A stretch of DNA of 64,000 bases from positions 104,307,287 to 104,371,286 of the forward strand of contig CM077159.1 in the NCBI GenBank assembly GCA_039583875.1, given 5' to 3'. This DNA comes from Platanthera guangdongensis. Its lineage: Eukaryota; Streptophyta; Magnoliopsida; Asparagales; Orchidaceae. Of the stretch, positions 1 to 10,178 are shown in pieces. Position 1 is the first letter of the stretch, and each line of letters opens with the position of its first letter. The notes below the pieces were generated by a model. It was not told the origin of the DNA. It saw nothing but the letters and a program-made list of their open reading frames with translations, and did no database searches. Made by a program: the position numbers and the translations under genes.

Positions 1-871
1 ATCTCGCACCTTACCCCGTATAAGTAATGCCTCCAAATTTTAAGAGCAAAGACGACAGCGCCAAATTCTAGATCATGAGCCGCGTAGTTCAACTCGTGCG
101 GCTTCAATAGGAGGGATGCGTAGGCCACCACCTTGTCGTGCTGCATTAGAACGGCTCATAATACCTTCCAAGAGGAATCAGTATAGATCTGAAATCCCTT
201 AGTCCCTTTGTGGATCATAAGGACCGGTGTAGAAGTCAGCTATTTCTTAAATTCGACGAACGCAATCTCGCATTCTAGTGTCCATCGAAAGGTAACATCC
301 TTCTTGGTAAAGGCGGTGAGGGGTAATGCAATCTTGGAGAAACTTTCTACGAACTTCTGGTAATACACGGCTAGACCAAGGAAGCTTCTGATATCTGTCG
401 CTGGTATGAGCGGTGGACAGATTCTTACTGCCTGTATTTTGGCCTGATCCATCGCTACTCCCTTTTTTGTTTATAGTGTGGCCCAGGAAACCGACTTATT
501 CTAACCAAAACTCACACTTACTGAATTTGACGTAGAGCGAGTGTTCTCGAAGTTTCAGTAGTACCATCTGCAGGTGTCTGGTATAATATGTTTTTTTTTA
601 ATAGATCAAAATATTGTCAATGAAGACGATCACGAAGTGATCTAGGAAAGGCTCGATGACTTTATGCATTAGAGACATAAAGGCAAAGGGTTCATTGCTG
701 AGCCCAAAGGGCATCACCAGGAACTCGTAGAGGCCGTAATGGGGGCTGAAGGTGGTCTTGGGAATATCTTCTTCCAAAATTTGAAGCTGGTAGTATCCTG
801 ATCTTAGGTCCATCTTGGAAAAAAATGGATGCACCTTGTAATTGATCAAACAGTTCGTCGATCCTAGGAAT
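1..871 (-). pseudogene. G1 gypsy pol, distal half: RT palm to RNase H (broken)
   Basis: Reverse transcriptase to RNase H part of a Ty3/gypsy polyprotein, which would copy element RNA into DNA. Reading leftward, 849-598 gives the RT fingers and palm ([19 protein letters not shown]) and ends in the catalytic box as FIDN, where the family has [YF]xDD, so the second catalytic Asp is lost. 452-240 gives the connection region (RSFLGLAVYYQKFVE). 239-1 still reads as RNase H with several stops. Stops and frameshifts separate these blocks. The window starts inside RNase H, so integrase and the 3' LTR lie further left. The N-terminal half lies beyond the S1 insertion at 22,449. Clearly non-functional. 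Confidence 0.9.
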
Positions 872-876
872 GGGGG
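872..876. repeat. Target-site duplication of S1, left copy
   Basis: GGGGG directly precedes the S1 LTR and recurs at 22,444-22,448 directly after the other LTR. Removing S1 and one copy rejoins the G1 RT reading at the conserved T-Y-P region, apart from one extra base in the C/G run. A homopolymer makes the exact edge slightly ambiguous. Confidence 0.85.
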
Positions 877-2397
877 TGAAAGTGCAACTAGATCTGATAT
901 ACTCTAGAGGGGGGTGAATAGAGTATATGGGGCTTTAAAAACTTTTACAAACTTTTACAACAATTGTTGTAATATGTGTGAGCAGGGAAGCAATAAAAAA
1001 TCTAATCACAGTACTAAGTTAAACAAAAGCTAAGCACAGAAAAATCAAGGCCAGAAACAAAAATTAAAAACAAGCAAAACCAGAAGACACAAGGAAATAT
1101 AGTGGTTCCCCAAACTTGGGTACATCCACTCTTCTACCACCCTAGGTAGGAATCCACTGCAGGATGAGTTGATCAGGTGTCCTGGGCACCAATGAGCTTT
1201 TGATAAGGTGCTCAAAAACCAAAGCAGATTTTTTGATCAGGTGTCTTGCCACCAATGAGCTTTTGACAAGGTGCTCAAAAACCAAGTTCAAACTTTTGAA
1301 GGGAGTTTGAAAAACCCTTTACAGAGTGGGGGTGAGAGAGTGATGGCAGTCTTCTCTTTCTCAAACAACTGAGAAGACTAAGTGGATTGATGTCAAAGCT
1401 CTCCCTGAATCCTTGAAATCTTCAGGAAGAAAAGCTTTGCTGAGGGTGATAGGCCTTCAAAGATTGAACTCCAGTAATGGATAATTTCAGCAATAGCTGA
1501 AATGTTGAGTGTCTGGAGTCTTGAAATATGTTGGCCTTCAACACTTTGAAAACTAAAGAGATCTGAAGATTTGAAAACTTGATCTCCTTGGATGAGTGTT
1601 CTTCAGAATTCTTTGAGACAGAAGATTTTTGAGAGTTCTCTGTAGTTAGTGTCTCTCTCTCTGTATTGTGTGTGTTCTTCTATATGAGAGATTCAAAAAT
1701 CCTATATTTTATTCTCTGGTCAGAATAGAATATCATTCTCTGTCAAGTATAGTCGTTGGCCTGCATTAATTGCATCCTTAATTGCATAATCTCTTCTAGA
1801 GGAAAGTCCACAGAAACATTACTTGAAAAATCCCTTGAAACTTGGTCCAGAATTGAATGAAAACGGCTAGCAAATCTCTGAATTAATTGCAGAATAACTC
1901 CTAACTGATTTTGAATTTGAGTTCTGGAAGTTATCTGAAATCGTCGAACTGAGCTCTGCTATCGTCGAGCTGAGCTCAGCGATCAGGAAATCTTAAGCAG
2001 CAAAATATCGTTGATCTGAGCTCAAAGATCGTCGAACTGAGCTCAGAGATAAACATCCAAAGTATAGTCAAAATCGTCGACCTGAGCTCACCGATCGTCG
2101 AATGGAGTTCTACGATATAAAGAGGTTGAGCTCAGCGATCGTCGAATGGAGTTCGACGATCTGTCGAAGTTGAGCTAGACGATCGTCGACCGGAGTTCGA
2201 CGAATCGTCGTGCTGAGCTCGACGATCAGACTTAGTCTCCAGACTGAGAATCCTGGTCTTCAGGGCAGCTTCCAAACCTAGACTTCTAACCCTTAGACTC
2301 AATTCTAATTGACCTATTAAGCTATACAGAAGGTCAAGCAAAGGATTCCTAGAGACATAGTGACCCTGACCCAAATTAGTAATAGGGTGTTCCAACA
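877..2397 (-). repeat. S1 3' LTR
   Basis: 1,521 bp, pairing with 20,919-22,443. It begins TGAAAGTGC and ends TTCCAACA on the plus strand, which is TG...CA in element sense. Positions 1,937-2,230 hold the dyad array (half sites ATCGTCGA and TCGACGAT with short spacers). A TATA-like AATAAAATATAG (1,704-1,715) follows downstream in element sense. Confidence 0.95.
1937..2230 (-). repeat. S1 U3 dyad array (TCGTCGA / TCGACGA half sites)
   Basis: About a dozen half sites of the type ATCGTCGA and TTCGACGAT or GAGCTCAGCGATC, spaced so that neighbours can pair as hairpins or be read as dyads. The spacers vary (CTGAGCTC, TGGAGTTC, CCGGAGTTC) while the cores are kept. The other LTR has the same array at about 21,985-22,270, where several CG sites have become CA or TG. 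It lies in U3, upstream of the predicted transcription start. Further arrays with the same core lie at 15,184-15,470 and 18,905-19,146 inside the element. Confidence 0.85.
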
Positions 2398-2410
2398 ATC
2401 TCCCCCTATT
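2398..2410 (-). other. S1 polypurine tract
   Basis: In element sense AATAGGGGGAGAT directly precedes TGTTGGAAC, the first bases of the 3' LTR. This is the plus-strand primer position and matches the same motif in S2 and S4. Confidence 0.9.
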
Positions 2411-2568
2411 TGGGTTAGGATTACTATTTACAGACTTTGGAAGAACTTTAAATAACAACATACAATCAGAAAAACATAAAAACAACAGCTAGACATGCAG
2501 AGACATCACAGAGATATATATATATCATCCAGATAATCAGAAGTTCCAGAAATTGTCACCTTACAATA

Positions 2569-4346
2569 TCACTTCTTCTCTTTGCCTTTAACCATTTTAA
2601 TTTCTCTGTTAGGATTTAGGGCTTCCTTGTTGGACCTGGTGTCATCTGCTGCACCCAAATATGTTTGCTTTGTAGGCCTGGGAACCACAGCTGCAGGATG
2701 TAATTCCATGTATCTGTCAGCATCAAAGAATTTACTGGAAGCATATCTCTCTAATTCTTTCTGTCTTTGCTCAGACATTGTTGAAATGTTGGAAGAATCT
2801 AATCCTTGATCTCTGGCCTTCTTAATCTGATCCAGTGCAGCCAATTCCTTCATCCTGGCAGTCCAAGCAGCTGGATTTTTTTCAGGGTCCTCAAAAGGTA
2901 CAGGTGGCTCATACCTGTTGGAAGGATTGTCTTGAGGAGGCCTGGCAGACATAGTCTCTTTCAGCTTATAAGGGAAAGGACCTGATGATGTATCAGATGA
3001 GATATGTCCTCCCCTAGAATATGGGTGCTGCCTGGAGTACCCTTTAGAATATACTTGTATATCTCTCTGATTGCCTCTATATCCTCCTCTCCTAGAATAT
3101 GAACCCCTGGATTGGCTTTCCCTTTGATAGGATCTGGCATGAGGTTGATAGGGAGCCTGGCTTCTGGCTGGGGGTTGACTTGCAGATCTTCCAACTGCAC
3201 CTGCATCAGGACGAGGTGGTGGAGGAGGATGAGAGTGCTTAAATGGGGATGAACCCTTCTCATATTTTCTCTTTTTCTTCATGGCTTTCAGCTGGTTCTT
3301 GGAATACTGCATCCAGTGCTCAGTAATTTGGCAGTTATGAAGGATATAATAAGGGATATCATTGTTATCCTTAACTTTAGCAGGAGGAACCCTTTTCATT
3401 GCTTTGCTCCTTGCCTTCCTTTTTCTGGCAATGGTAGCAGATGAGTCATCAGAGTCTATTTTGAATTCATCAGATTCAGAGCTCTGGTCATCATATAGAG
3501 CATCTATTTTCTTCATCAAATCTTTCTTTAGCTGAATAGAGGCAGATGAGGCAGAAGGTGAAGCAGTAACAGCAATAGCAGCAGTAGATTCTAGACAGGT
3601 GACAACAGAAGCAACTGTCTCACTAACATCAGCAGAAACAGCAGATACACTATCAAAATCTGCAGCAGGCTCAATTTCAGTGGCCTCTGACATCAGAATG
3701 TCCTTGGATATTGGCTCATAAGAAGCAGTAGGAACTTCAGCATCAGTGTTAACAATCTCAGCAGCAGTGTCAACAGTCCTTTCTTTAGAAGCAACAGCAG
3801 TGACTGAATGTACAAAGGAAGAGAGGATGCTAGGGTCACAGCCAGAAAAAGGCACAAGTGACTTGGATAAGTCTTCTGGGGGCTGGACAGCATTACCCTC
3901 TGGCAGACAGCTGAAGAAGGCAGAATCAAACATAGATAGCAAAGACCTGAGGTCAATTACAAAAATTGCAGTAGGAGGCACAGCAATAGGAGCAGAAGGA
4001 GCAGCAGACACAGAAACAGCAGCAGCATATAAAGAGCTTGCAGAAACAGCAGTAGCAGCAGCATGAAGATTCTCTTAATAGGGCATCTCCCCCTGCCTAG
4101 ATGCAGAAACATCTGGATCAAGGCACACTGCTGTAGGTGCTTCCTGAGGAAGGAGGGAAGAGAGCCTAACAGAAAGGGCTGCCACAGACAGGTGTAGAGG
4201 AGCCAAGGGGGTCTCCAATAGTAGAGTTAGCCTGGGGGCAAGTAACTCATACAACTTGTCAGCTAGGGCTGAGAGGTCTACTTGCTCAACAGCTGGAGCA
4301 GAGGTAGATGGTATGGAAGCAGCTGGGGATGCTGGGAGGGAAGGGC
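2569..4346 (-). pseudogene. S1 ORF3, C-terminal part (right side of the G2 insertion in sense order)
   Basis: Continuation of the ORF that starts at 15,050. Across the G2 insertion the frame joins exactly, and the two parts total 2,976 nt (992 codons). One in-frame TAA (4,075-4,077) splits it. The part after the stop (480 codons from the first Met) is low-complexity and rich in Ala, Ser and Val. An acidic stretch follows (SSESDEFKIDSDDSS), then a basic cluster (KKKRKYEKG), prolines, and an Arg/Gly/Ser/Tyr-rich tail resembling RGG-box RNA-binding proteins (SRRGGYRGNQR). It ends KGKEKK. I see no transmembrane segment, so the usual label env-like is not supported. Function unknown; binding of element RNA or DNA is an inference from composition. 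Confidence 0.8.
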
Positions 4347-4351
4347 TGGAG
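4347..4351. repeat. Target-site duplication of G2, left copy
   Basis: TGGAG precedes the left G2 LTR and recurs at 13,853-13,857 after the right LTR. This is a perfect 5-bp duplication. Confidence 0.95.
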
Positions 4352-6657
4352 TGTAACACCCCCTATCCGTCGCATAGCATATAGCAGTAGGTCCGGCCGG
4401 GGCCCGACGCCATATACCACAGACAGACCGGGTGGTTACGTATGGAAACCATCCAACCAATCTCAACGTCCTACACAGAGCATTCTAGCGGAAGCAATAT
4501 ATAAGAGTTACAAATCAAGAACCCAGCACAAGCATGAATGTCCACTAAAACCAAAAGGAATGTCATTACAAAATACTCAAAAGTCGGCCTTAAGGCCTTA
4601 CGAGATGTTTCATTTGTCTATTACATGATTTACCAACCTCGGCACGCAGGCCGGCCATACATGAATAAAATAGAAAACATTTCCACTTGGGCCTTCGAGG
4701 GCCAGCTTCGCAAAAAGGGCTTTAGCCCGCTATTGACCGCTTGGTCCAGCTGCACCTGCAAGCAAACAAACCACCGCACGGTGGCAAACAAAGCAACGGT
4801 CAGCAATGCTGACCAAATTATAACGATCCCGCCCCCAACTCGGAGCGGCGATGCTCCTTCCCTGCAGTTCATTAGCACAAGCGAGCAATGCATATAACCA
4901 TAGCCATCTCATCACAGACGTTGGCTCGTACGGCCACACGTCCCGTGCACTCAGGGCACATTCTCGGCGAACCGGTCGATGTCACGTCAATTAAAGCCAT
5001 TAACATTCCGGACTCACCACCGCCACTTAGACGGCCATTCCTATGAGCAATTCGTCTTCATGGTATTGGTCACGTCAATTTAAGCCATTGACCACCGAAG
5101 ACTCACATCTATGCCAACGGCGAGTGCCATGTAACTTTAGGTCTCTCTAACCCGAACGACATAAAGCGGGTACGGCTCCATCTAACCCGTGCTCACATCG
5201 CAACGGCAATTTAAGCCATTTGCGCGGGTCAAACTTTCACCGAGTCCCATTCTACCGCAAGACACATAACCCCGTTATGTTCATGTTGGCACTCAGGCCA
5301 CCAAGTTGGCAAGACCTCGTGTCCGCCCAGTTTTCCGGGTGCACCTTTGGGTTAGTCCCCAAGGCTCCCTGCTGCAATCTACCGCGTAGAAAACCCGAAA
5401 ACACCAAATAGCACGGAGTCTTCTCCGGCCTTATGCAATGCAACATCACCGATCCGAACTAACATGTCCGGGTAGGCTTCAACCACAATGCCTATGTCCG
5501 TTCTCGCATACGGACGCTAAACAACGGGGACTTTACATATCTACCCGAAGGAATGCCTCCAACTCTTCGCAAACTCGCGAGAGAGGGCTTCCTATGCTAA
5601 CAAAGAAAGCTATCAAGCTCACAAGTGAGGATCGTTACCCTTGCGTTCCTCTTTGGCGCCATCGAAATGTAATCGGATAGAAATCACCGCGCTTGCGTTG
5701 CCTCCGTGGATCCGGAGTCGGCTTGCGATTCGGAGCTCCGAAGCTCCTCCAATGGCGGATCTAGTTCCTCTTCCTCTAGCCTTGGCTCTTCTTTCTCCAA
5801 GGGTTTGGAGAGAGATCAAGTGATGAAAAGTGTGGATTTTTCTAAGTCAAACCCGTGTATATCCTCCCAGGAACCATCCCCAGCCGTCGGATCTCAACCT
5901 AAGAAAACGAGCGGCTTTGATTCGGGGCTGAAATGCCCAATCTGGGCCGAACACGGCTTGGCACACGCCCGTGTCCAGGGCCGTGTGCCGCATTCGCCGT
6001 CAAAATCGAATCTTCTGAACACGCACACGGGTATCGAACACGCCCGTGTTCGAGCTGACACGCCCGTGTTCCAGCTGACACGGCCGTGTAGCCGGCCGTG
6101 TACCCATGATTTTTCCCCCGTTTCCAACCCGAGCACTGCACGGGTTCTAGGACACGCCCGTGTCCTTGCCCGTGTCACATTGACACGCCTGGGCCCCCAG
6201 GCCGTGTACACGGGACATTTCGTCGAGGGGAGAACGACGACTGGATGACACGGCCTTGGACACGCCCGTGTCCTAGGCCGTGTGCCTTGTCTCGACGACC
6301 GTCGAGTGAATCTCGACGATTTCAGCTTGACGCTCGTCGACACGGGTCGACACGCCCGACGACACGCCCGTGTCGCGGGCCGTGTGCCCATTCTCGACGA
6401 CTCGTCGAGAATAACTCGACGATTTCACGGCTAAGTGTCGACACGGGTCGACACGCCCTGCGACACGCCCGTGTCGCAGGCCGTGTGCCCATTCTCGACG
6501 AATCGTCGAGAATAACTCGACGACTTCGCGGCTAAGTGTCGACACACGCTTGACACGCCCTGGGACACGCCCGTGTCCCAGGCCGTGTGCCTTCAGCCAG
6601 AAACCAAAACTGGCCCAAAACGTCCCCCTTTGCTCCTTTGAGTTTCGGGGCGTTACA
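4352..6657 (-). repeat. G2 3' LTR
   Basis: 2,306 bp, pairing with 11,548-13,852. In element sense it starts TGTAACGCC and ends GGGTGTTACA. It carries a dense array of dyads at 5,945-6,590 and, downstream in sense, a TATA-like GGATATACAC around 5,855-5,864. Small ORFs in the LTR are by-products of the repeat array and are not annotated. Confidence 0.97.
5945..6590 (-). repeat. G2 U3 dyad array (ACACGCCCGTGT and CTCGACGA/TCGTCGAG)
   Basis: Two interleaved palindrome families. The first is GACACGCCCGTGTC with its partner GGCCGTGTG, repeated about ten times with changing flanking pairs (AACACGCCCGTGTT, GACACGCCCGTGTC) that mostly keep the dyad pairing. The second is CTCGACGAnTCGTCGAG followed by AATAACTCGACGA, repeated three to four times toward 6,290-6,530. 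Compensating changes at the outer bases suggest that symmetry, not a fixed sequence, is kept. The other LTR has the same array at 13,140-13,785. Confidence 0.9.
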
Positions 6658-9600
6658 ACTCTACCCCTCTTAAAAGAATTTCGCCCACGAAATCACATAA
6701 AGGGAAAAACATGTACAAAACAAAATTTGTACCTGAGCGGAACAACTCCGGATATTCGTCAAGCATCGTCTGCTCTCGCTCCCAGGAGAGCTCCTCACGA
6801 CCGCAATTGTCCCACCGGACTTTGACCATCCTGATCTCTTTATTGCGTAGCCGCTTGACCTCCGAGTCTTCAATCCGCACGGGCTTGACCTTTGTCGTTA
6901 GCCCACTATCCACCGGCACTTGATCGACCGCGATCACTTGCGTAGGCTCTTGCACCGCCTTCCTAAGTACCGAAATGTGGAATACATCGTGTAAACCACT
7001 TAGCTCCACAGAAAGCTTCAACCTATAGGCCGCTTCTCCCACTCGCTCCAGAACCTCGAACGGTCCAAGGTACCTCGGGCTTAGCTTTTTCAATCGCCGC
7101 ACCCGCGAGACACCCTTGAACGGCTTGATCTTCAAGTATACATAATCGCCCACAGCGAACTCCACGTTCCTGTGCTTGGCATTATAGTACTTTGCTTGCC
7201 GGTCCTGAGCCATGAGCAACCTCTCCCGAATGGTTCTTACCAAGGAAGTAGCATCCTCCACTTCCGATCGCTTATACAACTTTGACTCGCCCGTTTCTAA
7301 CCAAGACAACGGCGTGCGACATCTTCTACCATAAAGGGCCTCGAAAGGCGCCATCTGAATACTTGCTTGGTAGTTGTTGTTGTATGCGAACTCCACCAAA
7401 TAAAGATGGTCCTCCCATTGCTTTCCAAAGTCCAAGACATACATGCGAAGCATGTCTTCCATGGTTCTATTGACCCTCTCGGTCTGCCCATCCGTTTGTG
7501 GATGGAAGGATGTGCTAAACTTCAGCTTTGTTCCCAACATTTGCTGCACCAGCCTCCAATCATTGGACGTGAACCGCCCATCACGGTCACTCACGATGCT
7601 GCGGGGCACACCATGAAGCCGTACTATATTATCCACATAAAGCTTCGCCAGCTTCTCCACCGGATCGTCCTTCCTATGCGGAATAAAGTGCGACACCTTC
7701 GTTAATCGATCGACCACCACCCAAATGGCGTCGTTCCCCTTCTGCGACCTTGGCAAACCATGCACAAAGTCCATAGAGATGTCGTCGAATTTCCACTCCG
7801 GAATAGGCAAGGACTTAAGAAATCCTCCCGGCTTTTGGCACTCCGCCTTTACTAAGGCGCAGGTTTGGCACTTCGCTACGTATAGCGCCACATCCTTCTT
7901 CAAACCCGGCCACCAAAATAGCTTCTTGATATCGCGGTACATCTTCGTGCTCCCCGGGTGAATCGAGTACTTGGTATGGTGTGCCTCGTACAACAACTCC
8001 ACCCGTAAATTGCCCACACTAGGGACGCACAAACGACCGTCTTTCCAAAGCAATCCGTCCTCCACGACGAATTGGGAATTTGACCCATCCAGAGCCTCTA
8101 TCATGAACTGCTTCATATGAGCATCCATATCCAAAGCCTGCCGAATCCGATCAGCCAGGTCATATTGGACTTCAGTCCAATTCAGCACTGCTTCAGCGCT
8201 AGATTGTCTATCCACACAAACAATCTCCAACGCCTCCAGCTCCTGCACCAACCGCTCATCATGCACTGATAGCCAATTCGCTTGAGCTGGGGCTCGGCGA
8301 CTCAATGCATCCGCAACCGCATTCCCTTTGCCAGGCACGTAGTGGATCTTAAAAGTATAGTCCCCCAGGAACTCCATCCACCTACGCTGCCGCATATTCA
8401 AATCTTTCTGATCTATTAGATACTTTAGGCTCTTGTGATCGGTGTAGATGTCAATCTTCACACCGTACAAATAGTGTCTCCACAGCTTCAAGGCAAAAAT
8501 CACGGCCGCTAACTCCAAGTCATGGACCGGATAATTCCTCTCGTGCACTTTTAGTTGTCTCGAGCCATAAGCTATCACGCTGCCGTGCTGCAGTAGCACG
8601 CAACCCAAACCGCTGCCTGAAGCATCGCTATATATCTCATAGCCTTCGGTCCCAACCGGCGAACTCAACACAGGCGCCGTGGTCAACCGACACTTCAATT
8701 CCTCAAAAGCTCGCGCGCACTCCGGCGTCCAAACGAACTTATGCTCCTTCCTCGTCAAAGTAGTGAGAGGTAGCGCTATCCGCGAGAAGTTCTCTACGAA
8801 GCGCCTATAATAACCGGCAAGCCCCAAAAAGCTCCGGACTTCTGCTACCGTAGCAAGCTCAGGCCACTCCCGTATCGCAACAATCTTCGCCGGATCCACC
8901 GCAATACCCTCTCCACTCACTATATGCCCGAGGAACGCCACTGAGGATAGCCAAAACTCGCACTTCGAGAACTTGGCATACAACTGGTTTCTCCTGAGTG
9001 TCTCCAACACCAAATGGAGATGCTTGAAGTGATCCTCCTCACTTTGCGAGTACACCAAAATATCGTCGATGAAGACGATCACGAAATGGTCTAGGTACTC
9101 CCTGAACGTCCTGTTCATCAAGTCCATGAATACTGACGGCGCATTAGTCAGCCCAAACGGCATGACCGTAAACTCATAATGCCCGTATCTCGTACTAAAC
9201 GCTGTCTTCGGGATATCACTCTCCCTTATCCGCAGCTGATAGTACCCAGACTTGAGATCTAACTTCGAGTACACCGTCGACCCGACTAACTGATCGAAGA
9301 GATCATCAATCCGGGGGATCGGGTACTTATTCTTCTCAGTCAGCTTGTTTAGCTCCCGATAATCAATACACAATCTCAAGCTTCCGTCCTTCTTCTTAAC
9401 AAAGAGGACCGGTGCGCTCCAAGGCGAAGAACTCGGGCGCACATACCCTTGCTCCAACAACTCTTGCAGTTGAACCTTCAGCTCCGCCATTTCCTTAGGC
9501 GCTAGCCGATATGGAGATCGTGACACGGGCTTTGCACCTGGCACTAGCTCGATAGTAAAATCTATCTCCCGTTGTGGCGGGGCTCCAGGAAGATCTGCAG

Positions 9601-10102
9601 GGAACACATCAGGGTATTCCGATACCACTGAAATACAATCCATAGCGGGCTTCGGCTTTGCAACCTCCACTAGAGTGAAGAACAGTTCTGCTCCGGCACG
9701 AACTGCCTTAACCACTTGAAGAGCAGACATCAATGTTTTGCTCGACCCCTTTAAGCCCTTAAACGTCGTCTCACGACTCGCTCCCAGCTTGACTTCCTTG
9801 CTACCGCAATCTATATGGGCCTGCTGCTCCGAGAGCCAGTCCATGCCAAATATGACGTCAAACTCCACTAACGGAAGTAAAGACGCCCGCAGGTCGAACT
9901 CCTGCTCTCCAATACGAGTCTTAACCTCGCAGATCCTAACCGCTCGCATCGAACACCCATTGGGCAATAACACATCCAACTTGTCCTTCGCCATCGAAGA
10001 AGGGACTCCGATGCGTGATATAAATCCTTACGGACAAGAAGGAGTGTGAAGCTCCCGTATCAAAGAGTGCTCGTGCGGGATTTTCACAAATCATTACAAA
10101 TC
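6653..10102 (-). pseudogene. pol: G2 pol: PR-RT-RNase H-INT-chromodomain (exon 2, one frameshift)
   Basis: Pol polyprotein of a chromovirus. After the intron the frame gives the protease (LFDTGASHSF, 10,040-10,070). A single extra base near 10,026 shifts the frame, and the rest is open for 1,113 codons. Visible parts are the RT ([28 protein letters not shown]) with catalytic FIDDIL intact at about 9,060, RNase H ([21 protein letters not shown]), an integrase HHCC zinc finger ([20 protein letters not shown]), the integrase D-D-E core ([25 protein letters not shown]), a GPF module ([11 protein letters not shown]), and a chromodomain-like end ([24 protein letters not shown]). The stop codon is made from the first bases of the LTR (TGTAAC). 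Products would act in cytoplasmic particles and then in the nucleus. Only the protease frameshift appears disabling. Confidence 0.93.
6658..6672 (-). other. G2 polypurine tract
   Basis: In sense, TTAAGAGGGGTAGAGT abuts the 3' LTR start TGTAACGCC. The neighbouring block (CCTCTTAAAAGAATTTCGCC on the plus strand) has a near copy in the 5' leader at about 11,479-11,515. Confidence 0.8.
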
Positions 10103-10178
10103 CTAAACAAGCAGTGGTAAGGTAACATATACATAACAAGCATATAAAGGAATTGACTTGCTATAAATTAAACCGTAC
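10103..10178 (-). other. G2 intron between gag and protease (76 nt, phase 1)
   Basis: In sense, ACAG|GTACGG opens it and TGCTTGTTTAG|GATTTG closes it, with a branch-point-like CTTAC and a pyrimidine-rich end. Unspliced, Gag ends three codons inside (GGT ACG GTT TAA). Spliced, the Gag frame runs on in phase to the protease motif LFDTGAS. The same position, phase and early stop occur in G1, G3 and G4. No transcript was examined, so splicing is inferred from sites and frame. Confidence 0.8.

Noticed and set aside
872..876. Reading the GGGGG at the S1 border as a programmed frameshift site in G1 RT
   Set aside because: It is a target duplication at an insertion point in an already dead RT; the extra base is ordinary decay or edge ambiguity.
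3693..3956. Leucine-rich membrane-protein-like frame opposite or beside S1 ORF3
   Set aside because: It is another frame of the Ala/Ser-rich GCT/GCA/TCT codon stretch of ORF3, where a shift reads as Leu codons.
5706..6545. Open frames of 90-180 codons on both strands in the G2 LTRs (Arg/Pro/Thr-rich)
   Set aside because: They exist because the palindrome array lacks stop codons in several frames. They overlap on both strands, are duplicated in both LTRs and resemble no domain.
9055..9080. ATCGTCGATGAAGACGAT in the G2 RT looks like the LTR dyad
   Set aside because: It encodes the conserved V-F-I-D-D-I active site; similar codons occur in G1 and G3. The likeness is probably coincidence.
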